DNA from: an uncultured Muribaculaceae bacterium
Lineage (GTDB): Bacteria; Bacteroidota; Bacteroidia; Bacteroidales; Muribaculaceae
Assembly (NCBI GenBank): GCA_947625935.1
Contig: CANQQE010000001.1
Coordinates: forward strand, 156,145-220,144
Length of the DNA stretch: 64,000 nucleotides
Direction of reading: 5' to 3'
Part shown: in pieces, positions 35,752-44,835 of the stretch
Position numbering within the stretch: the stretch's first letter is position 1
Layout of the letters: each line of letters begins with the position of its first letter
Position numbers and translations under genes: made by a program
Notes under the pieces: model-generated
Told to the model about the DNA's origin: nothing
The model's database searches: none
Seen by the model: only the letters and a program-made list of their open reading frames with translations

Positions 35752-37596
35752 ATGAATTTGAGAGTAGTATTTGTCGAGGCGATGTTGGGTGTCTCGATTT
35801 TAGCGGGTGCGACACGCATTGCGATTCTTAGTGACATTCATGTTACTCCCGGGAACGAATGCGAGTCAAAACTGAAAAGTGCGGTAGCAGAAATCAACAG
35901 TTTATCCGAAGTGGACTTGGTTGTCGTCAACGGTGACTTAACAAACGAGGGTTCTGATGAGCAATTGACAAACGTAAAAGGCATTCTTGACCGCCTCACA
36001 AAGCCAAGCTACATTTTGCCCGGTAACCATGAGAACAATTGGTCGCAGAGTGCGACCAAAACTTTTATAGATCTTTGGGGCAACGATCGATTTGTCACTG
36101 AGACCGATTCCTTGGTTATAGTTGGCATTAATTGCGGGCCATATATGAAAATGGGGGACGGGCACATAAAGCAGGAAGACCTTCATTGGCTATCATCAAC
36201 ATTGTCACAGAGAGTTGTTAACGGTAAAAGAGTCGTATCGTTTAATCATTACCCATTGAGCAAGGACTTGGACAATTACGCTGATTATGCTTCTATTCTG
36301 GAACGTTATCCCACAGTGATACACGTTAACGGCCATTATCATAAAAACGAGCCCTATAAATGCGGTGAAATTGAGTGTATGATGGTGAGGTCGCTTGACC
36401 GCAAAAACGGTGATTTCGGTTATACGATAATGGATGTAACCCCAGATTCAGTCCTGTTTTATCAAAAAAAATTAGGGATTCCCGCTGAACGCATCCATGG
36501 AGTAGCGGCAAGAACCAAGGCGCCAATTGATAGATTAAAAGATAGCGTTACCGGAGATACGTTGCACACAACAATTCCATTTGGTTGGACTATAGAAAAA
36601 GTGTGGACTGACAGTGCTTCGATTTTTACTCGTATAGGTTTTGATTCTGATAACATCTATTTTGGTAACTCTTTGGGATTCGCAAAATCGGTTTCAAAAA
36701 ACGGCGGTGATTGTCGTTGGGAAATTCAAACCGATGCGTCGTTATTTTCAAGGCCATCCGTATCAAATGGACGTGTCGCTATTCCGACCGCCGACAAACG
36801 ATTGATTATAGTTGACAGTTATAATGGGAATAAGCTGTCGGAGTCCGAATCCGTAGGCCCATATGTCGCGGACGGGATTGTCGAGAATGGAATGCTCTAT
36901 CAAGGGGGTTATAAGAAAATGGAAAAATGGGATCTGGCATCAGGAAATTTAGTCTGGAGTTTTGACTCTATAGGCAACTACTGTCAGGCCTCACCGATAA
37001 TTGTAAATGACAATCTTATTTTCGGAGCATGGGACACCTATCTATATTGTCTTGATAAAAATCAGGGAAATTTGCGATGGAAATGGAGCAACGGCAAGTC
37101 GGCAAATATGCTTGGCCCCGGAAACGTAGTGCCGGTTTGCAACGGGGAGCGTGTAATCATCGTTGCGCCAGATCGTTATATGACTGCCATAGAACTCAAT
37201 AGCGGTAAGACATTGTGGCGTGATAACTCACATAAATATCGGGAGAGTCTTGGGGTCAGTGAAGACGGTTTTACCGCTTATGCCAAAACGATGGATGGCG
37301 AGCTTGTCGCAGCAGACCTAACCGCTCCTGTATTCGCTGAAAAATGGATTGTGGATATGGGTATCGGATATGATCACGCACCATGTATAGTTGCCGAGAC
37401 TGACGGCGTGATTTATGCAGGCTCGCGCCGCGGTATACTGACTGCGATTAGAGCCTCAGACCATTCAATATTGTTCAGCTTTCCCGTAGGAGTCTCGGAA
37501 ATTAATGGAATTGATATTGACCCGTTTACCGGTGACGTGTGGGTGTCACTGATTGAAGGGACTATATGGCATATTAAACGCCATGCCAACGCATGA
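35752..37596 (+). CDS. Secreted metallophosphoesterase fused to PQQ-like beta-propeller
   Basis: The N-terminal calcineurin-like domain has all metal ligands in order: D28/H30 in LSDIHVT, D62 in NGDLTN, N92/H93 in PGNHEN, H166 in SFNHYP, and H195/H197 in GHYH. From about residue 270 to the end, repeats with W-E/K and LD-x-x-x-G-x-x-x-W (for example LDKNQGNLRWKW, ELNSGKTLWRD) form a PQQ-enzyme-like propeller. The N terminus is hydrophobic and looks like a signal peptide (cleavage near LAGA). The 614-residue fusion is unusual, and the substrate is unknown. It is probably periplasmic or surface-exposed. Confidence 0.85.
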   Translation: MNLRVVFVEAMLGVSILAGATRIAILSDIHVTPGNECESKLKSAVAEINSLSEVDLVVVNGDLTNEGSDEQLTNVKGILDRLTKPSYILPGNHENNWSQSATKTFIDLWGNDRFVTETDSLVIVGINCGPYMKMGDGHIKQEDLHWLSSTLSQRVVNGKRVVSFNHYPLSKDLDNYADYASILERYPTVIHVNGHYHKNEPYKCGEIECMMVRSLDRKNGDFGYTIMDVTPDSVLFYQKKLGIPAERIHGVAARTKAPIDRLKDSVTGDTLHTTIPFGWTIEKVWTDSASIFTRIGFDSDNIYFGNSLGFAKSVSKNGGDCRWEIQTDASLFSRPSVSNGRVAIPTADKRLIIVDSYNGNKLSESESVGPYVADGIVENGMLYQGGYKKMEKWDLASGNLVWSFDSIGNYCQASPIIVNDNLIFGAWDTYLYCLDKNQGNLRWKWSNGKSANMLGPGNVVPVCNGERVIIVAPDRYMTAIELNSGKTLWRDNSHKYRESLGVSEDGFTAYAKTMDGELVAADLTAPVFAEKWIVDMGIGYDHAPCIVAETDGVIYAGSRRGILTAIRASDHSILFSFPVGVSEINGIDIDPFTGDVWVSLIEGTIWHIKRHANA

Positions 37597-37620
37597 TTAA
37601 GATAAAATTGGTTAAACTTG

Positions 37621-37628
37621 TAAATTTG
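37621..37628 (+). promoter_or_regulatory. -7 box of the RND efflux operon
   Basis: TAAATTTG is a perfect -7 match. Transcription from it would begin about 37635, only a few bases before a long hairpin that contains the start codon of the first gene. No -33 box is seen at the right spacing. Confidence 0.5.
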
Positions 37629-37639
37629 ATTTAAACGAC

Positions 37640-37703
37640 TTTAGGTGTCAGAGGGTTATAATACTATAATTTTATTATCAAGTATTATGCCTCTGACACT
37701 AAA
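37640..37703 (+). promoter_or_regulatory. Long inverted repeat covering the start codon of the efflux outer-membrane gene
   Basis: The arm 37640-37664 pairs with 37682-37703. TTTA, TGTCAGAGG and ATAATAC segments are matched, interrupted by a bulged G and a small mismatch, with a 17-base AT-rich loop. The ATG (37687-37689) lies inside the right arm. In the mRNA this would sequester the start; in DNA it could be a dimeric regulator site. Confidence 0.6.
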
Positions 37704-39108
37704 ATTGTTTCGACTATCGATTATAACTGCGTGTATTTCAACCGCTCTCAATGTCAGCGCGCAGACCCCCGGGAAGTATCTCAACGACTCGCTGCCCCAG
37801 TCGTGGATTTTCGACCGGCAGTTTGATCAAACAATCCCTACAGACGATGCTTGGTGGCAGACCCTAAATGATCCTTTACTTAGTTCTCTGATTAAAGAGG
37901 GTGTTAAAAACAATTATAACCTGCTGATTGCCTCACGAAGGATTGAAATAGCCCGCAATGCCATGAAAATGGCACAATCGTCTTATTACCCCATTGCGAA
38001 TTTAACCGCCGGTTGGTCAAAAAATCAGACATCAGGGCTCATATATGATTCTCATGGAAAGGCATCGCATACTTCGGAATTTTCATTGGGACTCGATATA
38101 AGTTGGGAAATTGACTTATTCGGGAAAATCAGAGCCGGCGTCAATCAAAAAAAATCACAACTGCTGTCTACTAAGGCTGAATATGCCGGAGCAATGGTCA
38201 GCCTTTGCGGCCAAATCGCTTCAAATTACATACAGTTGCGGACGTGGCAGGCAGAACTTGCTGTGGCCAATGAACATCTTGAAAGTCAAGCGAGAATAGT
38301 GAAACTTACAGAAGCGCGTAAAGAAGCCGGCCTCGCCTCGGCACTCGATGTCTCTCAAGCCCTGATTGTGTATAATTCAACCAAGGTATCAATCCCTTCT
38401 CTTGAAAATTCCATTCACACGGCCATTAATTCCATATCTATACTTATAGGCTGTTATCCCCATGATGTTTCCGAAGATTTAAGTCTGCCAAAGCCGCTTC
38501 CTGACTATATGCAGATTATCGGGACAGGCATCCCAATGGAGTTATTACGCCGTCGCCCAGACGTGGTACAGGCGGAGAAGGAACTTGCGGCATATGCGGC
38601 AGCAATCGGTGTCGCGAAAAAAGATTTTTTACCGACATTGACCCTAAACGGGTCAATCGGCACCGCTGCCCATTCGGCTAAGAATTTATTTAAGACCGAG
38701 AGTTTCACTTATAGTATAGCCCCTGCCCTGTCGTGGAGCGTTTTTGACGGATTCCAACGCAAATACCGGGTAGCCGACGCACGAGAACAAATGCAAATCG
38801 GCATAGACAACTATAATCAGACTGTTATGACCGCAGTGGAGGAAACAGACAATGCGATGTCAAGCTACTTGACTGCGATAAGGCAAATCAAAGATATCCA
38901 AGAGGTTATTGACCAGAGCAAGCGCGCTCTTGATTTATCGGTTGATCTATATAAAAGAGGGTTGACTCCATTCAGCAACGTTGTTACCGCACAGATGTCG
39001 CTTCTTGAATATCAAGACCGCAGCGTCGTGGCCAAAGGTTCCGCCTTATCATCTTTGGTGAAACTATATGTGGCTCTCGGAGGTGGATGGGATGTCTCAA
39101 TGCTATAG
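37687..39108 (+). CDS. TolC/NodT-type outer-membrane efflux protein
   Basis: Outer-membrane channel of a tripartite RND pump. A signal peptide (about 1-25, ending NVSAQ) precedes two repeats of long helices and barrel strands. ELLRRRPDVVQAEKELAAYAAAIGVAKKDFLPTL is the classic NodT-family segment. There is no lipobox Cys at the cleavage site. The 473-residue length is normal. I chose the ATG at 37687 because it begins a clean signal peptide; an in-frame GTG at 37645 lies inside the upstream hairpin arm. The adaptor and pump genes follow, so the operon reads OMP-adaptor-pump. Confidence 0.92.
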   Translation: MPLTLKLFRLSIITACISTALNVSAQTPGKYLNDSLPQSWIFDRQFDQTIPTDDAWWQTLNDPLLSSLIKEGVKNNYNLLIASRRIEIARNAMKMAQSSYYPIANLTAGWSKNQTSGLIYDSHGKASHTSEFSLGLDISWEIDLFGKIRAGVNQKKSQLLSTKAEYAGAMVSLCGQIASNYIQLRTWQAELAVANEHLESQARIVKLTEARKEAGLASALDVSQALIVYNSTKVSIPSLENSIHTAINSISILIGCYPHDVSEDLSLPKPLPDYMQIIGTGIPMELLRRRPDVVQAEKELAAYAAAIGVAKKDFLPTLTLNGSIGTAAHSAKNLFKTESFTYSIAPALSWSVFDGFQRKYRVADAREQMQIGIDNYNQTVMTAVEETDNAMSSYLTAIRQIKDIQEVIDQSKRALDLSVDLYKRGLTPFSNVVTAQMSLLEYQDRSVVAKGSALSSLVKLYVALGGGWDVSML

Positions 39109-39143
39109 TCCATTTGGTTTATGATTTAAATAAAATCACGGAA

Positions 39144-40256
39144 ATGAATAAGTTAATAATGCTAATGACGTTGTCGCTCTCAGTGGGGCTGTCGGCGTGT
39201 TCAGGTTCAAAAAGCCGCACTGACAGTGATAAAGAGGAAGTTTCGGTTGATGTGGCATTGCCTGTGGTTGACTCTGTGGTGTTGCACAAAGAGTACCCCG
39301 GCACATTAAGCGCTCACCAGGAGGTGGATCTCGTCGCAAGAGTCAATGGGTACCTGCGCTATTCAGGCTATAATCCGGGTTCATTGGTAAAAAAAGGTAC
39401 GGTTTTATTTCGTATAGAGGACTCACAATATCGCGATGCTGTCAATCAAGCAAGAGCCCAGTTGTCGACAGCTCAGGCGACTAACGTATATGCTACCAAT
39501 CAATATCATGCGATGAAAAAAGCGTTGGAGAGCGATGCGGTTTCGCAGATGGATGTCATTCAAGCGGAAAGTGCGATGAAAGAGAGTGCCGCATCGATAC
39601 AGCAGGCAAAAGCATCGTTACAGTCGGCATTGACTACTTTGGGATATTGCACCGTAACGGCACCGTTTACCGGGCACATTTCAAAATCAATCTATTCTGA
39701 TGGCGCATATCTTGGTGGCGCGGGTGCTCCGGTTAAACTTGCGACCATCTACAATGATGATTATGTCAATGCTTATTTCTCCATAGAGGATAGTCAATAT
39801 CTGGACATGGTTAATGGGAAAAATGATGCTATTGATTACAATCACATCCCAGTGACTTTCAACGAGAAATTGCCGCATTCCTATACGGGCAGCCTCAATT
39901 ATATGTCTCCTGAAATAGATTCCTCTACGGGGACAATGAAGTTGAGAGTTAGAATAGATAACCAATACGGCGAACTAAAAAGTGGAATGTATGCTAAAAT
40001 TAAATTGCCATATGCGTTGGCACCAAAAGCAATTCTTGTCAAGGACGCATCAATCGGAACAGACCAGCTCGGAAAATACCTTTATGTCGTGAACGATTCC
40101 AACAAAGTCATTTATACTCCTATTGAGGTAGGAGAACTGGTGAATGATACCATGAGAATTGTGACAAAGGGCATAACACCACAATCACGTTACGTCACTA
40201 AGGCTTTGCTAAAAGTTCGTGACGGAATGCCAGTAAAACCGGTTTTAACGAAATAA
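39144..40256 (+). CDS. RND efflux periplasmic adaptor (membrane fusion lipoprotein)
   Basis: Connects the inner-membrane pump to the TolC-like channel. The lipobox LSAC puts the lipidated Cys at residue 19. The lipoyl half-motifs (LVARVNGYLRYSGYNPGSLVKKGTVLFRI and SALTTLGYCTVTAPFTG) flank a helical hairpin (about 105-165). A membrane-proximal barrel with APKAILVKDASIGTDQLGKYLYVV follows. I start at ATG 39144; longer in-frame starts overlap the channel gene and lack a signal. About 370 residues is typical for the HlyD/AcrA family. The pump gene starts 13 bases after it. Confidence 0.92.
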   Translation: MNKLIMLMTLSLSVGLSACSGSKSRTDSDKEEVSVDVALPVVDSVVLHKEYPGTLSAHQEVDLVARVNGYLRYSGYNPGSLVKKGTVLFRIEDSQYRDAVNQARAQLSTAQATNVYATNQYHAMKKALESDAVSQMDVIQAESAMKESAASIQQAKASLQSALTTLGYCTVTAPFTGHISKSIYSDGAYLGGAGAPVKLATIYNDDYVNAYFSIEDSQYLDMVNGKNDAIDYNHIPVTFNEKLPHSYTGSLNYMSPEIDSSTGTMKLRVRIDNQYGELKSGMYAKIKLPYALAPKAILVKDASIGTDQLGKYLYVVNDSNKVIYTPIEVGELVNDTMRIVTKGITPQSRYVTKALLKVRDGMPVKPVLTK

Positions 40257-40269
40257 CCCATAATCGCGT

Positions 40270-43200
40270 ATGTTCTCGAAATTTTTCATTGACAGGCCGA
40301 TATTCGCAACGGTCATCGCCATATTGATGGTATTGGCCGGTCTGTTGACGGTATACAACCTGCCGGTATCACAATATCCCGACATCACGCCTCCTACTGT
40401 CCGCGTATCAGCCGTGTATCCAGGTGCCGATGCTGAGACGGTGGCCGAAACCATAGGAGTACCTATCGAAGAGCAAGTCAACGGAGTCGAAGGGATGATG
40501 TATATGAGTTCAAGCTCAGGAAGTGACGGAAGCTATAGCCTTACGATCACGTTTGAAGTCGGCACTGATCTCGATATGGCTACAGTCAAGGTTCAAAACC
40601 GCATAGCATTGGCCGAGGCAAGTTTGCCGTCTGCCGTTAAACAGCAAGGCATATCTGTCATGTCTCAATCGACCAATATCATTCTGTTCATTGCGCTCGA
40701 GGGCGATTCAACCGGGAGATATGACGCATTGTATCTGACGAACTATGCCAAGCTCAATATCGTGGACGAACTTGCCCGACTCGAAGGCGTGGGCGGAGTT
40801 AGCGCTTTCGGTGCCGGAGAGTATAGCATGAGGGTTTGGCTTGATCCGGAGTTGATGAGAATCAGAGAATTGACGCCACAAGATGTTGTGGCTGCGATTG
40901 AATCACAGAATATGGAGGTGTCTGCGGGAAGTATTGGAGCCGCTCCACAGGCCACAAAAGAAGAATTTCAATTTACGCTGACCTCTCTCGGACGTTTGAA
41001 ATCGCCCGGTCAATTCGGCGACATAGCATTGAGAACTAATCCCGATGGCAGTATCCTCAGGCTGCGAGACGTGGCCGACATTGAACTTGGCAGCGAAAGT
41101 TATGGAAATATCTCGCACGTTTCGGGAAAAGCTGCCGGACTGATAGGTGTTTATCAATTGCCCGGAGCTAATGCGCTTGAAGTCGCTAATCGGGTTAAAG
41201 CCAAATTAGCCGACCTCGAACCATACTTCCCCGCAGGTGTGCGCTATAACGTCATAATGGACACGACAAGCTTTGTGACAGCATCAATTGATGAAGTCAT
41301 CGTGACATTCGTTGAAACCACCTTGATAGTAATGCTTGTCATATTGTTGTTTCTTCAGAATTGGAGGGCGGTAATCATCCCAATGCTGACCATACCCGTG
41401 TCTCTGATAGCCACTTTCGCCGCGATGAAGATAATGGGATTCACCATCAACACATTGACATTGTTTGGTCTCGTGCTTGCAATTGCTATTGTCGTAGACG
41501 ACGCAATTGTAGTGGTGGAAGATTGTGCCCGACTTGTAGACAAACGCATAATGACGTCAAAACAAGCGGCCGAAAAGGCAATGGTCGAATTGCAAGGCCC
41601 TGTTATCGGTGAAGTGCTGGTACTCCTGTCGGTATTCATCCCGACTGCATTTATCAGTGGAATCACGGGAGAGCTATACAAACAATTTGCTCTCACCATT
41701 GCCGTCTCTACCGCTTTCTCCGGATTTAACGCATTGACTTTCACCCCCGCTATGTGCTCACTATTCCTCAAGCCAAGCAAACAGAGTGGTTTCTTTATCT
41801 ATCGTTGGTTCAATAAGGGATTTTCAGCAACATTAAAGAGTTACATGGCCATAGTCGGTAAATTCTTGAAACGCCCGCTCATAGCAATTTCATTTTATCT
41901 GGCACTGTGTATCGCAGCATTTTGGGGATTCATGAAATGGCCGACATCATATGTCCCTGAAGAAGATATGGGGTATTTTATGACATCAATACAACTTCCG
42001 ACAGGCGCTTCTCTTGAACGAACAGACAAAATAGTGAGAGAAGTTAGCGACATGATCAGAACTTTGCCTGAAGTGGAAAATGTAATCTCAATTTCGGGTA
42101 TGTCATTTATGGCTGGTGGAGCAGGGAGCAATCTCGGTTCTATGTTTGTCGTTTTGAAACCTTGGAATGAACGCAAAGGGAGTGGCAAAAGCGTATTCAC
42201 AGTTGTCGACAAGGTCAATGAAATGACCGCCGGTATTCAGGAGGCAATAGTATTTTCGCTTAATCCTCCCGCTATCCCGGGTCTTGGGTTGACATCCGGG
42301 CTGCAGATGCAACTGCTCGACATAAATAATCTCGGGCCAAAGGAGATGGCTCAGGCGATAAAAGAGATACAGGCATCTGCCGATGAAAACGACAAAATAA
42401 AATCAGTAACTACCCTATATGAAGGAGAGGTGCCCCAGTACCGGTTAAACATTGACCGAGACAGAGTGGAGATGCAAGGACTGTCATTAAGTTCAGTATT
42501 CTCATCATTAGCTTCATACATGGGCGGTGCATATGTAAACGATTTCGTCGAGTTTGGACGTGTCTATCAGGTCAATATCGGAGCCGAAGCGGCCTCACGA
42601 AGCCATGTTGATGATGTGATGAAGCTCAGTGTGAAAAACTCAGAGGGAGAAATGGTGCCATTCGCCTCATTTTCATCGGTAGAACCATCGATGGGTCAAG
42701 CCACGGTCAACCGTTACAATATGTATAACACTGCATCGGTTACAGCAACTGCGGGAAATGGTGTCAGTACGAGTGATGCTATTAAAGAGATGGAGCGCAT
42801 AGTCGATGAATCTCTTGGAGCGAATTATTCCTACGCATGGACTGGAGAAGCCTATCAAGAGACTCAGTCGGGGACTACCATAACTATGGTGCTGTTGTTT
42901 GCCGTCATAATAACGATTCTTGTTCTGTCGGCACAATATGAGAGCTGGACTGATCCAATAGCGGTGGTCATTTCAATGCCTACCGCCATTTTAGGCACGG
43001 TGATAGGGTGTATGTTCATGTCGCAGTCTATAAGTATATACACTCAGATTGGTATAATCCTACTATTAGGTCTGTCTGCTAAAAATGCCATACTTATTGT
43101 CGAATATGCCGTTGATTTCCGAAAATCCGGAATGCCAATCAGGGATTCGGCCCTTAATGCCGGAGAAATAAGGTTTAGGCCCATCATGATGACGGCATTA

Positions 43201-43440
43201 GCTTTCGTATTTGGTGTCATGCCGATGCTATTCGCAACCGGGGCCGGGGCCGAGAGCCGTCTATCGCTTGGTACGGCTGTCGTTTTCGGCATGGCAATAA
43301 ATGCTATTGTCGGGACATTGTTTGTGCCTAACTTTTGGGAATTACTTGAAAAATTCCATGAAAAATACCTGTCGAGAGTGTTTGCGACTAAGGACGCCGC
43401 TCCCCCCATCCCGCCAACGAAAGATTCTCCCCGACCGTAG
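40270..43440 (+). CDS. RND (HAE1) multidrug efflux pump permease
   Basis: AcrB-like proton-driven pump of 1056 residues with twelve membrane helices in two repeats. The N terminus FSKFFIDRPIFATVIAILM is the HAE1 signature. The proton-relay Asp pair is in VVDDAIVVVED at about 409-410, and the partner Lys is in LSAKNAILIVEYA. Porter-domain landmarks such as VYPGADAETV and GITTGE-like loops are complete. Substrates (drugs, bile acids, fatty acids) cannot be told from sequence. It is last in the operon, with a symmetrical hairpin downstream. No TetR or MarR regulator gene is adjacent. Confidence 0.95.
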   Translation: MFSKFFIDRPIFATVIAILMVLAGLLTVYNLPVSQYPDITPPTVRVSAVYPGADAETVAETIGVPIEEQVNGVEGMMYMSSSSGSDGSYSLTITFEVGTDLDMATVKVQNRIALAEASLPSAVKQQGISVMSQSTNIILFIALEGDSTGRYDALYLTNYAKLNIVDELARLEGVGGVSAFGAGEYSMRVWLDPELMRIRELTPQDVVAAIESQNMEVSAGSIGAAPQATKEEFQFTLTSLGRLKSPGQFGDIALRTNPDGSILRLRDVADIELGSESYGNISHVSGKAAGLIGVYQLPGANALEVANRVKAKLADLEPYFPAGVRYNVIMDTTSFVTASIDEVIVTFVETTLIVMLVILLFLQNWRAVIIPMLTIPVSLIATFAAMKIMGFTINTLTLFGLVLAIAIVVDDAIVVVEDCARLVDKRIMTSKQAAEKAMVELQGPVIGEVLVLLSVFIPTAFISGITGELYKQFALTIAVSTAFSGFNALTFTPAMCSLFLKPSKQSGFFIYRWFNKGFSATLKSYMAIVGKFLKRPLIAISFYLALCIAAFWGFMKWPTSYVPEEDMGYFMTSIQLPTGASLERTDKIVREVSDMIRTLPEVENVISISGMSFMAGGAGSNLGSMFVVLKPWNERKGSGKSVFTVVDKVNEMTAGIQEAIVFSLNPPAIPGLGLTSGLQMQLLDINNLGPKEMAQAIKEIQASADENDKIKSVTTLYEGEVPQYRLNIDRDRVEMQGLSLSSVFSSLASYMGGAYVNDFVEFGRVYQVNIGAEAASRSHVDDVMKLSVKNSEGEMVPFASFSSVEPSMGQATVNRYNMYNTASVTATAGNGVSTSDAIKEMERIVDESLGANYSYAWTGEAYQETQSGTTITMVLLFAVIITILVLSAQYESWTDPIAVVISMPTAILGTVIGCMFMSQSISIYTQIGIILLLGLSAKNAILIVEYAVDFRKSGMPIRDSALNAGEIRFRPIMMTALAFVFGVMPMLFATGAGAESRLSLGTAVVFGMAINAIVGTLFVPNFWELLEKFHEKYLSRVFATKDAAPPIPPTKDSPRP

Positions 43441-43473
43441 TATTATACTTTGTCTAAAAGCCGCAGGTTAATC

Positions 43474-43498
43474 AAAATTTAGCCGGCGGCTAAATTTT
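43474..43498 (+). terminator. Palindromic hairpin terminator after the RND pump gene
   Basis: A perfect 11-bp stem AAAATTTAGCC/GGCTAAATTTT with a 3-base loop (GGC). The T-rich 3' arm works as an intrinsic terminator 34 bases after the pump stop. It sits just before the next promoter-like TTACTTTG at 43505. Confidence 0.75.
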
Positions 43499-43504
43499 AT
43501 TTGT

Positions 43505-43512
43505 TTACTTTG
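43505..43512 (+). promoter_or_regulatory. Promoter-like -7 box for the sigma factor cassette
   Basis: TTACTTTG, one mismatch from TAnnTTTG, is 58 bases before the DUF6249 gene. There is no clear -33 box. If the cassette is autoregulated, an ECF-type promoter in this gap would be another option, and I could not identify one. Confidence 0.35.
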
Positions 43513-43570
43513 CAACCTTTATCAGTCACAGCGCATCTAAGAAGAAAAACTAATTAAAAGCACCACTCAT

Positions 43571-44284
43571 ATGAAATCAATTAAAATCCTTATGTTATCT
43601 TTGGCGGCATTGGTGGCCATCGGGACTTCAAGCTGCATCCATGAGAAATCAGCAAATCAAGACCGCATTGATGTCGATAAACTTAAAACCGAAATAACTA
43701 AAGCTGTAGGACAGTCAGTAAACGAATCGGTTCAGGTCTCTGAATCCGTTACAAGCGATAATCCGGACAATAACATAACCATTGTCAGGGACAGCACATC
43801 ATCTCCTGCACAGTCACCCGTCATCAATGTTTATGTAGATATACCGTCAGAAGATGCGTCAGGCGTCGTTGATGATGATAATTTCTTAGCGGCTCTCGCA
43901 ATAATAATGGTTTTCGCCGTGCCGTGCGTAACTTTTTTATTAATAGTCGTCGCAATCCTTGTGTTTGTCTATAAGCGGAACCGCAATCGTAACGCAGTCG
44001 TGCAACAAGCAATCGAATCAGGGTATCCATTGCCGGAAACTTTCTACAACAATAATCGTTACAGCTCTGACAAAAGGCGCAATCCGCAATTGTTGCAAAC
44101 CGGTATAAAAAACATTGGAATCGGAGTTCTGTTGTGCATTTCATTCTCAGTATTCTTCGGCATTCCATTTGTCGGTGTTATGTGCCTCATCCCGGCGGTT
44201 ATAGGTATCGGCCAACTTGTAACGTATTATTCGTCAGACAACAATAATTCAAACTGCACTGACAGCGATAATAACAATGATTAG
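43571..44284 (+). CDS. DUF6249-like membrane protein with N-terminal lipobox
   Basis: A 237-residue protein. It starts with a signal peptide ending TSSC (Cys 22, lipobox-like), followed by a polar, probably periplasmic region of about 80 residues. Hydrophobic stretches are at about 104-131 and 184-222, with a basic loop between (KRNRNRNAVVQQ). The C terminus is very Asn/Asp-rich. The two-helix region with YPLPE.FY resembles DUF6249. It overlaps the ECF sigma factor gene by 8 bases, so it is probably part of its sensing or control. Which end faces the periplasm is not certain. Confidence 0.7.
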   Translation: MKSIKILMLSLAALVAIGTSSCIHEKSANQDRIDVDKLKTEITKAVGQSVNESVQVSESVTSDNPDNNITIVRDSTSSPAQSPVINVYVDIPSEDASGVVDDDNFLAALAIIMVFAVPCVTFLLIVVAILVFVYKRNRNRNAVVQQAIESGYPLPETFYNNNRYSSDKRRNPQLLQTGIKNIGIGVLLCISFSVFFGIPFVGVMCLIPAVIGIGQLVTYYSSDNNNSNCTDSDNNND

Positions 44285-44807
44285 TAATATTGAAGAACTT
44301 AGCCTGATTGCCCGTTGCGTCGCCGGCGATAGCCGTGAAGCGTTCGGGCGATTGGTCGTGGCCTATGAAGGTGGGTTACGAAGGTTTCTTCTGAACTTGA
44401 CATTGAATGATGCGTCGCTGACTGATGATCTTGCGCAAGAGTCGTTTTTAAAAGCATATCTGTCCATCAAATCTTTTAAAGGTATTTCTCGATTCAAGAC
44501 TTGGCTATATACCATAGCCTATAATGAATTTCTATCTTACAAACGTAGGATCAGAGAGAGTAATCAAGAAATTGAGGCGATACCGATAATCGATGAGCGG
44601 TCAGACCATTCTGCCACCAACGCGCGCATCGATGTGGAAACCTGCTTGAAGTATCTAACTGAAAAAGAACGGTCGGTGGTCCTCTTGTTCTACCTTGAAG
44701 ATCAGCCCATCGAAAAAATAGCGAAAATCACCGGTATGCCAACCGGTTCTATTAAATCCTACCTTAGCCGCGCAAGGAGCAAAATGGCGCGGCTGATGCA
44801 ACAATAA
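44277..44807 (+). CDS. ECF-type RNA polymerase sigma factor
   Basis: Sigma-70 family, extracytoplasmic-function type, 176 residues. Region 2 (about 25-95) has DDLAQESFLKAYLSIKSFKGISRFKTWLY, binding core polymerase and the -10 element. Region 4 (about 115-170) has LTEKERSVVLLFYLEDQPIEKIAKITGMPTGSIKSYLSRAR, a helix-turn-helix for -35. There is no region 1.1 or 3. It lies between a membrane protein (8-base overlap) and a small two-helix membrane protein, the usual layout of sigma plus sensing or anti-sigma partners. Confidence 0.92.
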   Translation: MISNIEELSLIARCVAGDSREAFGRLVVAYEGGLRRFLLNLTLNDASLTDDLAQESFLKAYLSIKSFKGISRFKTWLYTIAYNEFLSYKRRIRESNQEIEAIPIIDERSDHSATNARIDVETCLKYLTEKERSVVLLFYLEDQPIEKIAKITGMPTGSIKSYLSRARSKMARLMQQ

Positions 44808-44835
44808 ATGCTTAACACCGTTAATGGATTATATT

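Noticed and set aside
41355-41780. Open frame on the minus strand within the RND pump gene
   Set aside because: Antisense to conserved membrane helices of the pump, Ser/Thr/Ile-rich as expected from mirrored hydrophobic codons.
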